Of a stretch of DNA of 64,000 bases, positions 19,985 through 30,700 are shown piece by piece; position 1 is the first letter of the stretch; every line of letters starts with the position of its first letter. The notes under the pieces are model-generated. The model was not told the origin of the DNA. It made no database searches and was given only the letters and a program-made list of their open reading frames with translations. Source of the DNA: Odontocerum albicorne (lineage: Eukaryota; Arthropoda; Insecta; Trichoptera; Odontoceridae); NCBI GenBank assembly GCA_949825065.1, contig OX463863.1, forward strand, positions 15,918,345-15,982,344. Reading direction: 5' to 3'. The position numbers were made by a program, and so were the translations under genes.

Positions 19985-20400
19985 ACATTTTTTATGTATG
20001 GTAGTGAAATGTGGATGTGGAAAAATACTGATAGGAGCCATTATAAATGCTGTAGAAATGTATGCATTGCGAAGACACACGGAGCGACAATGTATGACAG
20101 AATACGGAATGAAGTGATCAGGGATGAATGTGAACTTAAAGCTGATGTGTCGAGTAAGGTGGAGAAAGATACGCTGAGATGGATTGGGCATGTGGAACTA
20201 AGGAATGAAGAAAGATTAACAAAGAAAATACACAGTGCAAATGTGAATGGAAGGCGTGTGAGAGGAAGACTAAAGAAAGTATGGTTGGATCAAATTAATG
20301 ATATTCTGAAAGAAGTAAACGTAGAAAGTCAGAGATTTTGTAGAAGTTGTATGAGAAGGTGTATGAATGTGGAAGAGGCAATGGGTGAAGTGTATTGTTT
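19985..20400 (+). pseudogene. RTE-like LINE C-terminal fragment
   Basis: The plus strand encodes FYGSEMWMWKN, TMYDRIRNEVIRDECELK, RWIGHVELRNEERL and GRRVRGRLKKVWLDQ, the usual post-RT tail of these elements. It forms the right flank of the 16-bp array and is homologous to its left flank. A SINE interrupts it at about 20400-20560, and LINE 3' sequence (CTCTCCACCTACCCCGACAG) resumes to about 20620. Confidence 0.7.
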
Positions 20401-20560
20401 TACACTTTCGTTGCATACAGTAAAACCTGGTGGCCTTATCGCCATATGGCAATCTCTTCCAATCAACCAGAAAGATGCTAAAGATACCTTAAGTGAAAAC
20501 CAGACTGGAATCCTTTTCCCCGCAACAAGGCCATAAAGGTCGTCTAATGTCGTGTGTCGA
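20400..20560 (-). mobile_element. SINE body, inverted, inside a LINE
   Basis: The minus strand has GGATTCCAGTCTGGTTTTCA, CTGGTTGATTGGAAGAGATT and a long tail. The tRNA-like head is not recognisable here. LINE sequence flanks both sides. Confidence 0.5.
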
Positions 20561-20619
20561 GATAGGAAAGTCAGGCGCTCTGCCCTCTCCACCTACCCCG
20601 ACAGGGAGATGGCATGATG

Positions 20620-22290
20620 GTTTTATATAAGTACATAAATATATCAAATTACAACAAATAACTATTCACTGAATATACGATTTCACAGAACGTATGAACC
20701 CGAAACGAAAAAAACTCTTAAAAATGATAAGAACAACTCTATGATGGAACTAACAACCTTTCAATTCGGAAACCAAATAAAGAACAACATGAAACAAATC
20801 TTATAAGTAATTTAAAAAATCTTTATAGAAAGCACTGAAATAGCATTTTATTTATACGTACTTTGTTAAAGAATATTATTATCTTTGTATCTAGATAATT
20901 TTGAAAAAGAATTTCATTGAAAATAAAGCTAAATTCGCCGAAAACATGACGCGGAACGAACCCACCGCAAACTGTCAAGTGACAGATAGTTGACAGATCA
21001 AAAGTCATGGATTTTCTCTTCTTTTTCTTTTTAAAAAATGGCCGTGAACTTCTATATAAGAGGGCGTCTATGCCATTGTCAAGTAATGGATTTCATTTTT
21101 CTCGATATTACGGTAGTAAAAAATTTAAATTCTTCTTCTTGAATAATGGTCGTTAACTTCTATATTATAATGACGACATTTTAAAGTCAAACTATGTCGC
21201 ATTTGATATATTTCTTCGAAATTGGTTTTTAAGTTCCTTCTTTCAAGATTTTCTCTTGATTCAATCATAATTTTCTTGTTCTTTCTCTACCTCACCTTTC
21301 CCTCACATTTGCACGGTATATTTACTTTCTTAGTCTTTCTTCATTTACCAATTTTGTTAATCTTTCATAATTCAATAAATTTTGTACAAAAGTGATATCA
21401 GAACTAGCGTGGATTGCCGATGTCTACAGAACAAATAACCAAAGAATGATCAGGTGCGTGTAGGAATCCAAGACTTTGAGAGCCTGGATGTTTGGTCAAC
21501 CCAGGCCACTAGCATAGCAAAGGTCTTCTGTGCCCGGGGATAAGACATAAATCTGCACCCCCTTGCACAGAGTGTAAACGACTTGCATGAAAATAAGTAA
21601 GAATCCCAACTGACAAGGCAAAGCCTATACATTCATGTGCACAGTCGTTTTCTTTTTCCTTGCCTTAACCCATCATTTCAGGGTCAGCTGCATTGGAATT
21701 TTTCCTCTTGTGTGTCGTCCATCTTTCACGTTTTCAGTGACCACAATCCTTTCCAAACTGTCTCCTTGGCCATAAGCAGCATACCCAAAGAATCGGACGA
21801 TTTGTTGAAATCATATTATCGACAATCTGTCAGTGGTTCTCAGTTTGTTTGCCTTTTTGTTTATGAAATTCGTAACATCTTTATCTAGCATCACAATTCA
21901 AATGCAATTTTGATAAATATAATAAAAATATTATACTATGGGACTAAATAAATAAATATATAAGGCTGAACTCCACTTTAGGCGTATACTCCTTTATTAT
22001 AGTTCACGGCAATTATTTTAGTAGAAGAACTCCCATTTGACTGCGGACATACGTCCACTTCCTTGTCTCGACCATAGAGTACTGACGGTACTTAAGATAG
22101 TCTGTCCTCGGTACGATGAGGCATGTAAAATAAATTATAACGGTATATTTATTTAGATTAGCTTTTTTTTTAAATAATATAGATCGACTTTTTTGCGGAC
22201 GATCGCGTATCTAAAGTATTAACATTGTAAGGTGGGAATCCGGCTCAATTATTCATAGTTACAATTTCTTTGTTGATCGATTATTTTCTT
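20620..22290. other. No gene recognised
   Basis: Short frames only, without domain resemblance or supported splice structure. A segment near 21390-21412 (TGATATCAGAACTAGC) vaguely recalls an initiator-tRNA primer-binding site, but no LTR pair or gag-pol is seen. Confidence 0.5.
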
Positions 22291-22296
22291 GATTAA

Positions 22297-22871
22297 CCTT
22301 TCCCTTCCTGTGCTAAAAAAAATCCGCGCGTTCCGGTGCTGTGTATTCAATATACATGTAAAAATTAGCGATTTAAAATCGAAAAAATGGGAATATTCAT
22401 AGCCAATTGCTTAAATTAGTTAAATTTAAAGTAAAAAATTATAATAATTGAAATTTTATTGCTGAAAACATGAAAAAAAAACATTGACCGACGTTCACAA
22501 AACGGGTAAAGCCACCACCTCGAACGAAAATCCACGAGCTACTGAAGCGAGCGAACCGAGATTCTATTTCTTGCATTCCCATATATCGAAGTAGAGCAAG
22601 AGTGAGACGTGAATAGCGTCGCTTCCTCTTCCATAGCGGTTTTTAGAAAGAATATACCTACGTCACACGTTTGATTGTATTTAATTTATTCCCTATTTTC
22701 ACAAAATATCTCTGATGTGGCCGATAATTGCTAATTATTATTTTTCCATTCGATGCGTAAATGTATTACGGAGGAATACCTAAAATCTGAACCCAGTATT
22801 TATTATATTTATAGAGATATTAAAGTTTTTAGAAGCAATGTGTACTAGTTACACTCACAGGGAAAGAAGGG
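22297..22871 (-). mobile_element. TTAA-flanked MITE, inverted copy
   Basis: The complete copy of the MITE family at 8880 is bounded by TTAA at 22293-22296 and 22872-22875, with ends CCTTTCCCTTCC and GGGAAAGAAGGG. Confidence 0.8.
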
Positions 22872-22988
22872 TTAAGGGCAATGAACTCCTATAAATGAGG
22901 GAGTATACGCCAGTGTCTAGTGATTAAAAAATCGATTCATATACATAGACAGAGTTACATTTATCTATGACTTTTGTATTGGGAGTAA

Positions 22989-23349
22989 TTGGCGTGGCGG
23001 CGTCGTCTTGTTTTATTTTTCGTAATACAGTGTTATAATTCGAAAATAATACAAAACGTTGTGATATCCGTATGTTCTCAATATTTAACAATGCATTTGT
23101 TAACCAAAAAACGTTGTAAGAGTATAATTGAGAAAATATATGTTGGGTGTCAACAAGAGTTTACGATACGGCGGTAAGATTAATTTTTAACCATAGATAT
23201 ATATTTTTTTTGACAATTGTGTATTTTTGATTAAAGTATTTTTTGTAATTTGTGTATTTTTTTTGTATTATTTCATTATAGGGGTAATATTAGAAAACTG
23301 ACAAAACAAAATATACTTGATTATATTAGAACAAGGATCTACACATGTC
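22989..23349 (+). CDS. Candidate short spliced gene (weak)
   Basis: A frame with ATG at 23091 (MHLLTKKRCKSIIEKIY) reaches a donor-like CG/GTAAGA at 23174. An acceptor-like ATTATAG ends at 23281, and joining gives ...FTIRRGNIRKLTKQNILDY to a TAA near 23349. The stretch is single copy within the window, which is unusual here. No family is recognised, and both exons are short enough to be chance. Confidence 0.2.
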
Positions 23350-23499
23350 TATAAACGTTCAAAAAGTTGACGCCCACACAGGTATCGATCTGTGGCCATT
23401 GTAATGTTAATTTAAATTAATTATGCGTCTAGAATGATTATTTTCCATTCGAGATATTTGATTTTTAATTCTATTGTAGTTTTATTGTTGTTTTATGAA

Positions 23500-24430
23500 T
23501 TAAATGGGGGAATAATGAAAGATTGCAGTAAGGAATTCTGCTATTTGAAAAAAAAATCTCAGATGATTGAAGAGTGTAGACTGATATTGAACGACGTGCA
23601 GCGATATGAAACAAAGTCGATGGGGCACTTAACCATGTTTATTTGAACTGGATAGTATTAAAATATGCTAAGATGATAGTTTATAATAGTATTTTAGTGG
23701 CATATGGTAGTGAAACGTGAACATATAATTGGACTGAAAAGATTCAAATAAATACTGTTGAAACGCGTACACTGTGAAGAGTATATGGGATGACAATGTA
23801 CAGTACCTGGCGGTAAGTAATACGCATCGGGCTTAAGAAAGAGACTTTCGGCCATAATCGGGTAATTTCGGCTTTATAGAGTTTCGTCTCTGTTGCACGA
23901 TGCGACAGAGACGACGTATGGATGAATGACAGAGATGACGCTCTACAAAGCCGAAGTTAGCCGATTATGGCCAAAAGTCTCTTTCTTAAGCCCGATGTGT
24001 ATTACTTACCGCCAGGTACTGTATAACAGAATACGGAATGAATTTGAACTTAAGGTTGATGTGTTGGGGAAGATGAAAAAGAGCATTCTGAGATGGTCTG
24101 GACATGTGGAATCGATGAATGGTGATGAAAAAGAGCACTCTTAAACGGTTTGAGTATGTGAAAAGAATGAAAAAAGAAAGACTAGCAAAACAAATGCTGT
24201 GCAAATGTGAGTGATGTGTGAAAGGAAAATCAAGGAAAGTATGGTTGGATCAAGTGAATGAATATTTTGGAAGAAGGAAATGTAGAAAGTCAGAGAATTA
24301 GTAGAAGTTGTATGGATGTAGAGGAGACAAAGGATGGTGTCGAGACATGAAAATATAGTGTTCTGTTCTCTCTGTCTACCCCGACAGGGAGATTGCGTGA
24401 TGGTATGGATGTATATTTATGAATTATATT
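23500..24430 (+). pseudogene. RTE-like LINE fragment interrupted by a MITE
   Basis: Sequence before 23800 and after 24022 belongs to the family at 19985 (ATGAAAGATTGCAGTAAG, GGTAGTGAAACGTGAACA, then CAGAATACGGAATGAATTTG, TCTGGACATGTGGAATC and the 3' phrase CTGTCTACCCCGACAGGG). Stops and frameshifts are frequent. Confidence 0.65.
23801..24021. mobile_element. 221-bp MITE with long inverted ends, TA target
   Basis: The ends are CAGTACCTGGCGGTAAGTAA and its inverse, with pairing extending over 60 bp. TA flanks both sides (23799-23800, 24022-24023). Removing the element rejoins the LINE sequence ACAATGTATAACAG, an exact empty site. Confidence 0.8.
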
Positions 24431-24457
24431 GTGTTTAAAATACTTTTTTTTTTATTA

Positions 24458-24978
24458 TACTTGAGAAAATGTAAGATGGTCCCTGTGACATTTGAAATGT
24501 CATGTCTCAAAGGGATGCGATAAAATCTTTTTTTATAAACCGAAAAATTGTTTTTCTCTAAACTGACATTTTAATTCCTAATTTTCATTATACTGACTTT
24601 CTAATGTATTGTAAGATTTGTATCTATCTTTAAATAGGCCAAGATCCACTATGGATTAATACTAATTACGAACATTTCATTTAAGGTATAAAAAAATCGA
24701 AAATCCAATTATCGTATACCCCATCCCTAGCTAATGCAGACTAACGTAGTGACTTTTGACAAACGTCACCAAATATTATTTGATTTTAATTAACTGCCAC
24801 ATTTTTGCTAATTAGTAACAAGATGTATTAATTTGTCATTATTGTTAGTTTTATGTAATGTATTTACCTAAATAACTTGCTATTTATTAGAATCGAGGCT
24901 TATATTAACGTCGTTACAAGGTTGTATTGGGGCAAATTTGTTAACTGTCACAGGGACCATGCTACATTTTCTCAAGTA
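24458..24978. mobile_element. TIR element, probably non-autonomous
   Basis: ACTTGAGAAAATGTA plus a GGTCCCTGTGACA block at the left recurs inverted at the right end, giving about 35-bp TIRs in a 520-bp element. The flanks read TAT/ATA, consistent with a TA target. There is no transposase. Confidence 0.5.
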
Positions 24979-25189
24979 TATATAAAAATAGTTAATAATA
25001 AATCAACGGCAATGCACACATTATTTAAATTACGTTTTAACATGATGCGCCCGCCTGCTTGTACCAAAAGTATACACTGAATCTAAGTTATGTGCCTTTG
25101 AACGAGTACACATCTTATTAGGCTAGGAAGCGATTTGTATATTTCATTGAAAAAATTAAAGCTTGTTGGTAAGGAATTTGTTTTGATGA

Positions 25190-25470
25190 AAGTCTGGCAT
25201 TTCTCCGCCTTCTGCAGGTAATTGGAGCTAAGGTACTCCTTAAGCAACAGCGTCATCTGGAGCAGGTTCACAGTGGACGTGTTTATGATAAATAACTAAC
25301 CATATCTTTTACCAGGCACAGAAATAGTTAAAACCCTGGATCTAGACGACTCTACAAAGTCAACGGGACGGGAACCAGCTTATGAAGGAAGCGGGATAAT
25401 ATTCTTTTGCTTGGATATTTAAAATGGTAAATGAATGCTCTTCCGCATCTTTTATAAGCTCTTGCATCAG
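25190..25470. repeat. Dispersed repeat, second copy at 42270-42545
   Basis: The phrases GAGCAACAGCGTCATCTGGA-type, GAAATAGTTAAAACCCTGGA and GAAGGAAGCGGGATAAT occur in the same order in both places. No coding potential is recognised. Confidence 0.6.
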
Positions 25471-25534
25471 GAATTCAACGGAGTAAGAGATTTTACAAAA
25501 TATATCAACACTATAATTAAAAACAGTCATAGTT

Positions 25535-26345
25535 TTTCTTAACGTGGTGTTTAAAAACAGCCTCATGGTTTTAATGAACACTGTTTAAAAACAGCCTTGT
25601 GGTTTTTCTTAAGGCAGTGTTTAAAAACAGCTTCTTGGTTTTTATTAATACAGTTTAAGAACAGCCTCGTGGTTTTAATGAACACTGTTTAAAAACAGCC
25701 TTGTGGTTTTTCTTAAGGCAGTGTTTAAAAACAGCTTCTTGGTTTTTATTAATACAGTTTAAGAACATCCTCGTGGTTTTAATTAACACTGTTTAAAAAC
25801 AGCCTTGTGGTTTTTTCTTAACGCAGTGTTTAAAAACAGCTTCTTGGTTTTTATTGATACAATTTAAGAACAGCCTCGTGGTTTTTCTTACAGCAGTGTT
25901 TAAAAACTGCTTCGTGGTTTTTTTACTGCAGTGTTTAAAAATAACCTCATGGTTTTCCTTTATATAGTGTTTTAAAATAGCCTTGTGGTTTTTCTTAACA
26001 GTGTTTAAAAACAGCCTCATGATTTTTCTTAACACTTTAAAAACAGCCTTGTGGTTTTTCGTAACAATATATTTAAAAACAGTCATCATTTTTCTTAACA
26101 GCATGTTTAAAAACAGCCTCGTGGTTTTTCTGAACACTTTAAGAACAGCTTCGTGGTTTTTTTTAACGCAGTGTTTAAAAAATGCTTCATGGTTTTCTTA
26201 ACACAGTTTAAGAACAGTCGGGTGGTTTTTCTTAACACTGTTTAAAAACAACCTTGTAGTTATTTGTAACACTATATTTAAAAACAGTCATAGTTTTTCT
26301 TTAACGTGGTGCTAGAAAACAGCCTTGTAGTTTTTCTTATCACAT
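25535..26345. repeat. Tandem array, about 36-40-bp unit
   Basis: The unit is close to GTTTAAAAACAGCCTTGTGG plus TTTTTCTTAACGCAGT; roughly 20 diverged units. The Lys/Phe-rich frames on the minus strand reflect the repeat. Confidence 0.9.
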
Positions 26346-26394
26346 AGTCTTATCAAAATTTATTATATTAAATGAACACTAAACACATACTCTA

Positions 26395-26581
26395 CACTAC
26401 CCGGCGTTAAGTAATACACATCGGGCTTAAGAAAAAGACTCAGTTTGTAGAGTGTCATCTCTGTCGTACGATGCAACTGACAAATCGCGACGGAACACGT
26501 GTATAGATGACAGAGACGACGCTCTACCAACCGACAGTCTCTTTCTTAAGCCCGATGTGTATTACTTACCACCCGGTACTG
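26395..26581. mobile_element. 187-bp MITE with long inverted ends
   Basis: Same family as 23801-24021: the ends are near-inverse copies with ATCGGGCTTAAGAAA inside, and TA flanks the left end. Confidence 0.7.
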
Positions 26582-26671
26582 TACTTATTTGTTATGTAAT
26601 ATTTTTAATCCGTCAATAATAGTGTGTAATGGAGAAATCCCGAGTCAGAGCGCCTTTGAGGAGAGTTTTAA

Positions 26672-27416
26672 CACGTTCCGCGCCGCGTAGGTCACCGGTG
26701 ACCTACCGTGTTTTTGACCAGGGCGCCACATAGGTCACCGGTGACCTACGTGTTTTTTTTTTTATAAACAGTCCCAGTGCGCCAGCGGTCACATTTACTA
26801 CGAATTTTAACATTGAATGTGACCTATACGGCGCCCCTGAATATAATGCACATAAAAACTTCCAAAATTTTGTTTGAAAATGCAATTATTTTTTATAAAC
26901 CTCCAGGTGTACATGAGCAAGCTATTACGGTTTATTTTTTTCAAGAATAAACTAGCCTCTACAATCAGGCTAGGGGGTATAGAAGAGATTCCAGGGATAA
27001 CATAATGAATGGGACCATCCATTTGTCCCACTCTGGAAATTTATGAGGGTGCATTGTCTATGCAACATTGTGACCCTTTTTTTTGGAGCTATTGTCTCAG
27101 TAATCATAAGAGATTATTATGTTATGGCGTAACACTATAGCATATTACATAAATAAATAAAAAATATAATAAGTAACAAATTAGGCATGCTACAATTTGT
27201 TTGGACTACAAAAGTTTATGTTGTATATACATGTATTACCGTACGACGCCGCGTAGGTCACCGGTGACCTACGCTCACAATATCACCTAAAATCAGTTTA
27301 TTTTTAAAAATAAATCATTATTTATGAAGCCTATATATGTATACATAATATAAACTATAATTTGTTTAGTGGCGCAGGTACTCATTTTCTCAAAATGTAC
27401 TGCGGCACGGAACGTG
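26672..27416. mobile_element. TTAA-flanked element with palindromic subterminal repeats
   Basis: It is bounded by TTAA at 26668-26671 and 27417-27420, with inverted ends CACGTTCCGCGCCGCG and CACGTTCCGTGCCGCA. Three palindromes GTAGGTCACCGGTGACCTAC (one lacks an end base) lie at 26687-26706, 26731-26748 and 27253-27272. The piggyBac-like target suggests a non-autonomous relative. Its right end is only about 85 bp from the first ATG of the zinc-finger gene. Confidence 0.75.
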
Positions 27417-27504
27417 TTAATGAGAATTTGGTTTTGTTTTAGCTTGTCCACAGAGACATCAAAATTAACTTGATAGTTAGAACAAACGGATAACTTGAAA
27501 AAAA

Positions 27505-27594
27505 ATGACTTCTTAAAGTGATATCAAACCCATAGATATAATAACAAAAATGGCTTCTCAAAGTGATATCAAACCCATAGATATAATAACAAAA
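27505..27594 (+). repeat. 45-bp tandem duplication across the start codon
   Basis: Copies at 27505-27549 and 27550-27594 are nearly identical. The upstream copy reads ATG ACT TCT TAA, a four-codon upstream frame, whereas the downstream copy reads ATG GCT TCT CAA and opens the zinc-finger protein. Confidence 0.85.
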
Positions 27595-27721
27595 ATGGAA
27601 GTGGAAAATAAGAAATACAGTAAAAAGGATCTTAATCCAGAATCCAGTATTGAGATGCAAGAAACTGAGGTCAAGCAAGAACATATAGTTGCCGATCACA
27701 CATATGAGATCCCGTGTTCAG
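27550..27721 (+). CDS. Zinc-finger gene coding exon 1
   Basis: 57 codons plus one base, MASQSDIKPIDII at the start, KQEHIVADHTYEIPCS at the end, then donor GTAATT. A second possible ATG lies at 27595. Confidence 0.75.
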
Positions 27722-30700
27722 GTAATTTCTATCGCTTTTATACAATAACAAGCAAATGACATTTATAGCACTGTTTCTTAGTGTGATATCACGTCAAGAG
27801 CACTTAGATTTTTAATTTATAAAAGATTCCTTGAATGAGTTGTTTAACATTTCAAACGGGGTAAAACAAGGATGTGTTATGTTACTTTGGTTGTTTAATA
27901 TTTATATAGACCAATGGGTGGCATACAAATGTCGAATTGGATCATGCGGGTATTGCTGTATGTTGAAGACATGTTAGTGTTGGCGGAGAGTGAAGATGGA
28001 CTGCAGAGTTTGATAAGTAAATTGTATGAGAGACGGGAAGAGAAAGATCTGAGAATGAATGTTACAAAATCGAAAGTGAAGGTGATAGAAATCGATGAAA
28101 GGAAAAGTAAATGCGATATATATAGATGAAATAATGAAAGATTATGTCAAATTAAGAAATTCTGCTATTAAGGTAGTATTTTCTTAGATTAAGGAAGTGT
28201 TACGAGCAACATTCCTTCTAAGGTGTGCGCGTGTGCGGCCGCACATCTGTTAAAAATGGTCCGCACACATGTTTCGATCTTCCGCACACATCTCAAAGAA
28301 AGGAACTTGTAACCATATTTTGTTTTGCGCATTTATATATTTTATGATGGGTTCTCAGGTTTCTTTCTTTGAGATGTGTGCGGAACATGGAAACACTATG
28401 TTATATAGCTACTCGTATTATGTTACGTATTTCCAATAAAGTCTTCATTAATTATCCCTTGTTCAAAGGTCTTCGTGTTATTTTATTGATGTTTAAAATT
28501 TGCAAATATAAGTTAATGGGCCGCACACACAATGAAAAAATTAGGGAGAACGTTGGTTACGACAGTTATCGAATGGCATGTAGCGATATGAAACAGAGTC
28601 AATGGATCACTAAAATATATATTCTTGAACTGGACATTATCAAAATCTGCTAAGATGATAGTCCAGAACAGTATTCTATCACAAAGTTTGATGAATAGAT
28701 GTGAAACGTGGATGTAAAAAAGCCGAATAAATGTTGTTTACGTATCACGTGTGACCCGGACGGTGCCATTCCATCGAGTTCTGTTTCAAAGAGGATCGTG
28801 GTACAAAACTATTGTTTCATTCCCCGAAACGATTGTCTCCATTATATATTTTTCTTTCCTATCGCCGAGCATTAACAATAGATTTCACCATTAAACATTT
28901 CGAAGTGTTTCTCAGTTTGAAGTTAATTAGTAGAATTCCCTGACCATTCCAAAAACTTGCTGCTTTAATCTTTTTTTGGGCTTATGTCACTTTGTATTTT
29001 TGGGCCATGGTGATCCCAGAAGGTGCCCTATATTGAGTTTTCTTTTCGACAGAGAATCGTGGCACAAAATTATAGTTTCATCCTTTGTTACAATCTAATC
29101 AACTATGTTTTTTTCTTTCCTATCATAAAACATTAAAAATTCAACACATCATTGCCTTTGGACAGCACTCAAGAGATTTAGCAACCATCTTATTCATAAC
29201 AAGATGATAGCGCAGAGTTCGAAGCACTGTGGTTTTGGATACTCTCCATATTGTAGATATTGTAGACTCTCGATTATAATCTTTTATCTTGTAACACCGA
29301 TGGATTTAAACTGTAGATATTTCTCTCGATTATAATCTTTTATCTTGTAACACCGATGGATTTAAACTGTAGATATTTCTCTCGATTATAATCTTTTATC
29401 TTGTAACACCGATGAATTTAAACTGTAGATATTTCTCTCGATTATAATCTTTTATCTTGTAACACCGATGGATTTAAACTGTAGATATTTCTCTTGATTA
29501 TAATCTTTTATCTTGTAACACTGATGGATTTAAACTGTAGATATTTCTCTCGATTATAATCTTTTATCTTGTAACACTGATGAATTTAAACTGTTTAATG
29601 TATCCAAGAGCAAGTTGGTTGGAAGAATTCGCTGTACCACGTTTAATCGTGACCAACAATAGAATAAAAATTACTAAATAACACTTGCTCTAAACTGAAC
29701 ACTTCTGTTGGTCTGCCTTGACGAAGGTCATCTCCAATCAATTCTCTGCCTAAGTGAAACTGTTTAGACCATTTTTTCACTGTGGAATATCATGAAGACA
29801 ATTCTCCGTAGACAGCATCTTATTATTAGCGTTGTTAACACTTGCCACCCTGTGATGGCTATCGAGTGACCAGGACTTATATTGTATTTGATTATTCGAC
29901 ATTTTAATACATAATAAAATTATTTTAATAACTTTGCATAATTTTAATTTAAAACATACATTTTTCACTGGACGCTTAGCGTCCAGCACCGTGAGTGGCG
30001 GAATTTTTTAGCACAGTAAGGCAAGTGTTAAACTTCTACTGAACTTTTCCCTTCTTTTGAAACAATATTCAATTTTATACATTTCAGAATAGAACGAAAC
30101 AATACGTCTTCTATCGGCACTAGTTGATACACTACTGAGGGTAAAGTTACTAAATTTTAACTGTAACTTCGTCCGACCATGCGATGGACGAATTTTGGTA
30201 TGTTCCAAGTTCCGAAAATTCCAAGTTGTCTAACGAATCTAACTTACGAAGATATACTACGTTTACAGATTGGGTTTACATCAATATAGGGGAAGCCCCC
30301 TAGAATTTAATCACTTGCCAGTACTTAATACACTCCACCGCAAAACCCGGCTTCTATGTGGATCGGTGATTTGCCTGGAACATTTCGAATTATTCATTAA
30401 TACTTTTTGACGAAAAAACATCAGGATTTTCTAAATACGTAGTTTTCTGTATTAACAGTAGAAGTCGGTTTCGGGACATAGAAAAAGACGATTTCAGGAC
30501 CTAGAAATAAGCGATTTCAGGGCCTAGAAAAAGACGATTTTAGGACCTAGAAATAGGCGATTTCAGAACCTAGAAAATGGGAATTTTAAGCCCTAGAAAA
30601 AGGCGATTTTAGGACCTAGAAAAAGACGATTTCAGGACAAAGGTGAAAAATATGCATTCTGAATTATTGTTTTTCTACAATAAGTAACAGAATGCTGCCT

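Noticed and set aside
21380..21430. LTR end followed by a primer-binding site
   Set aside because: TGATATCAGAACTAGC only loosely resembles a Met-tRNA site, and no second LTR or gag-pol frame is found.
28760..29260. Second mariner-like catalytic remnant on the minus strand of the zinc-finger intron
   Set aside because: A faint resemblance only, and no conserved motif can be read with confidence.
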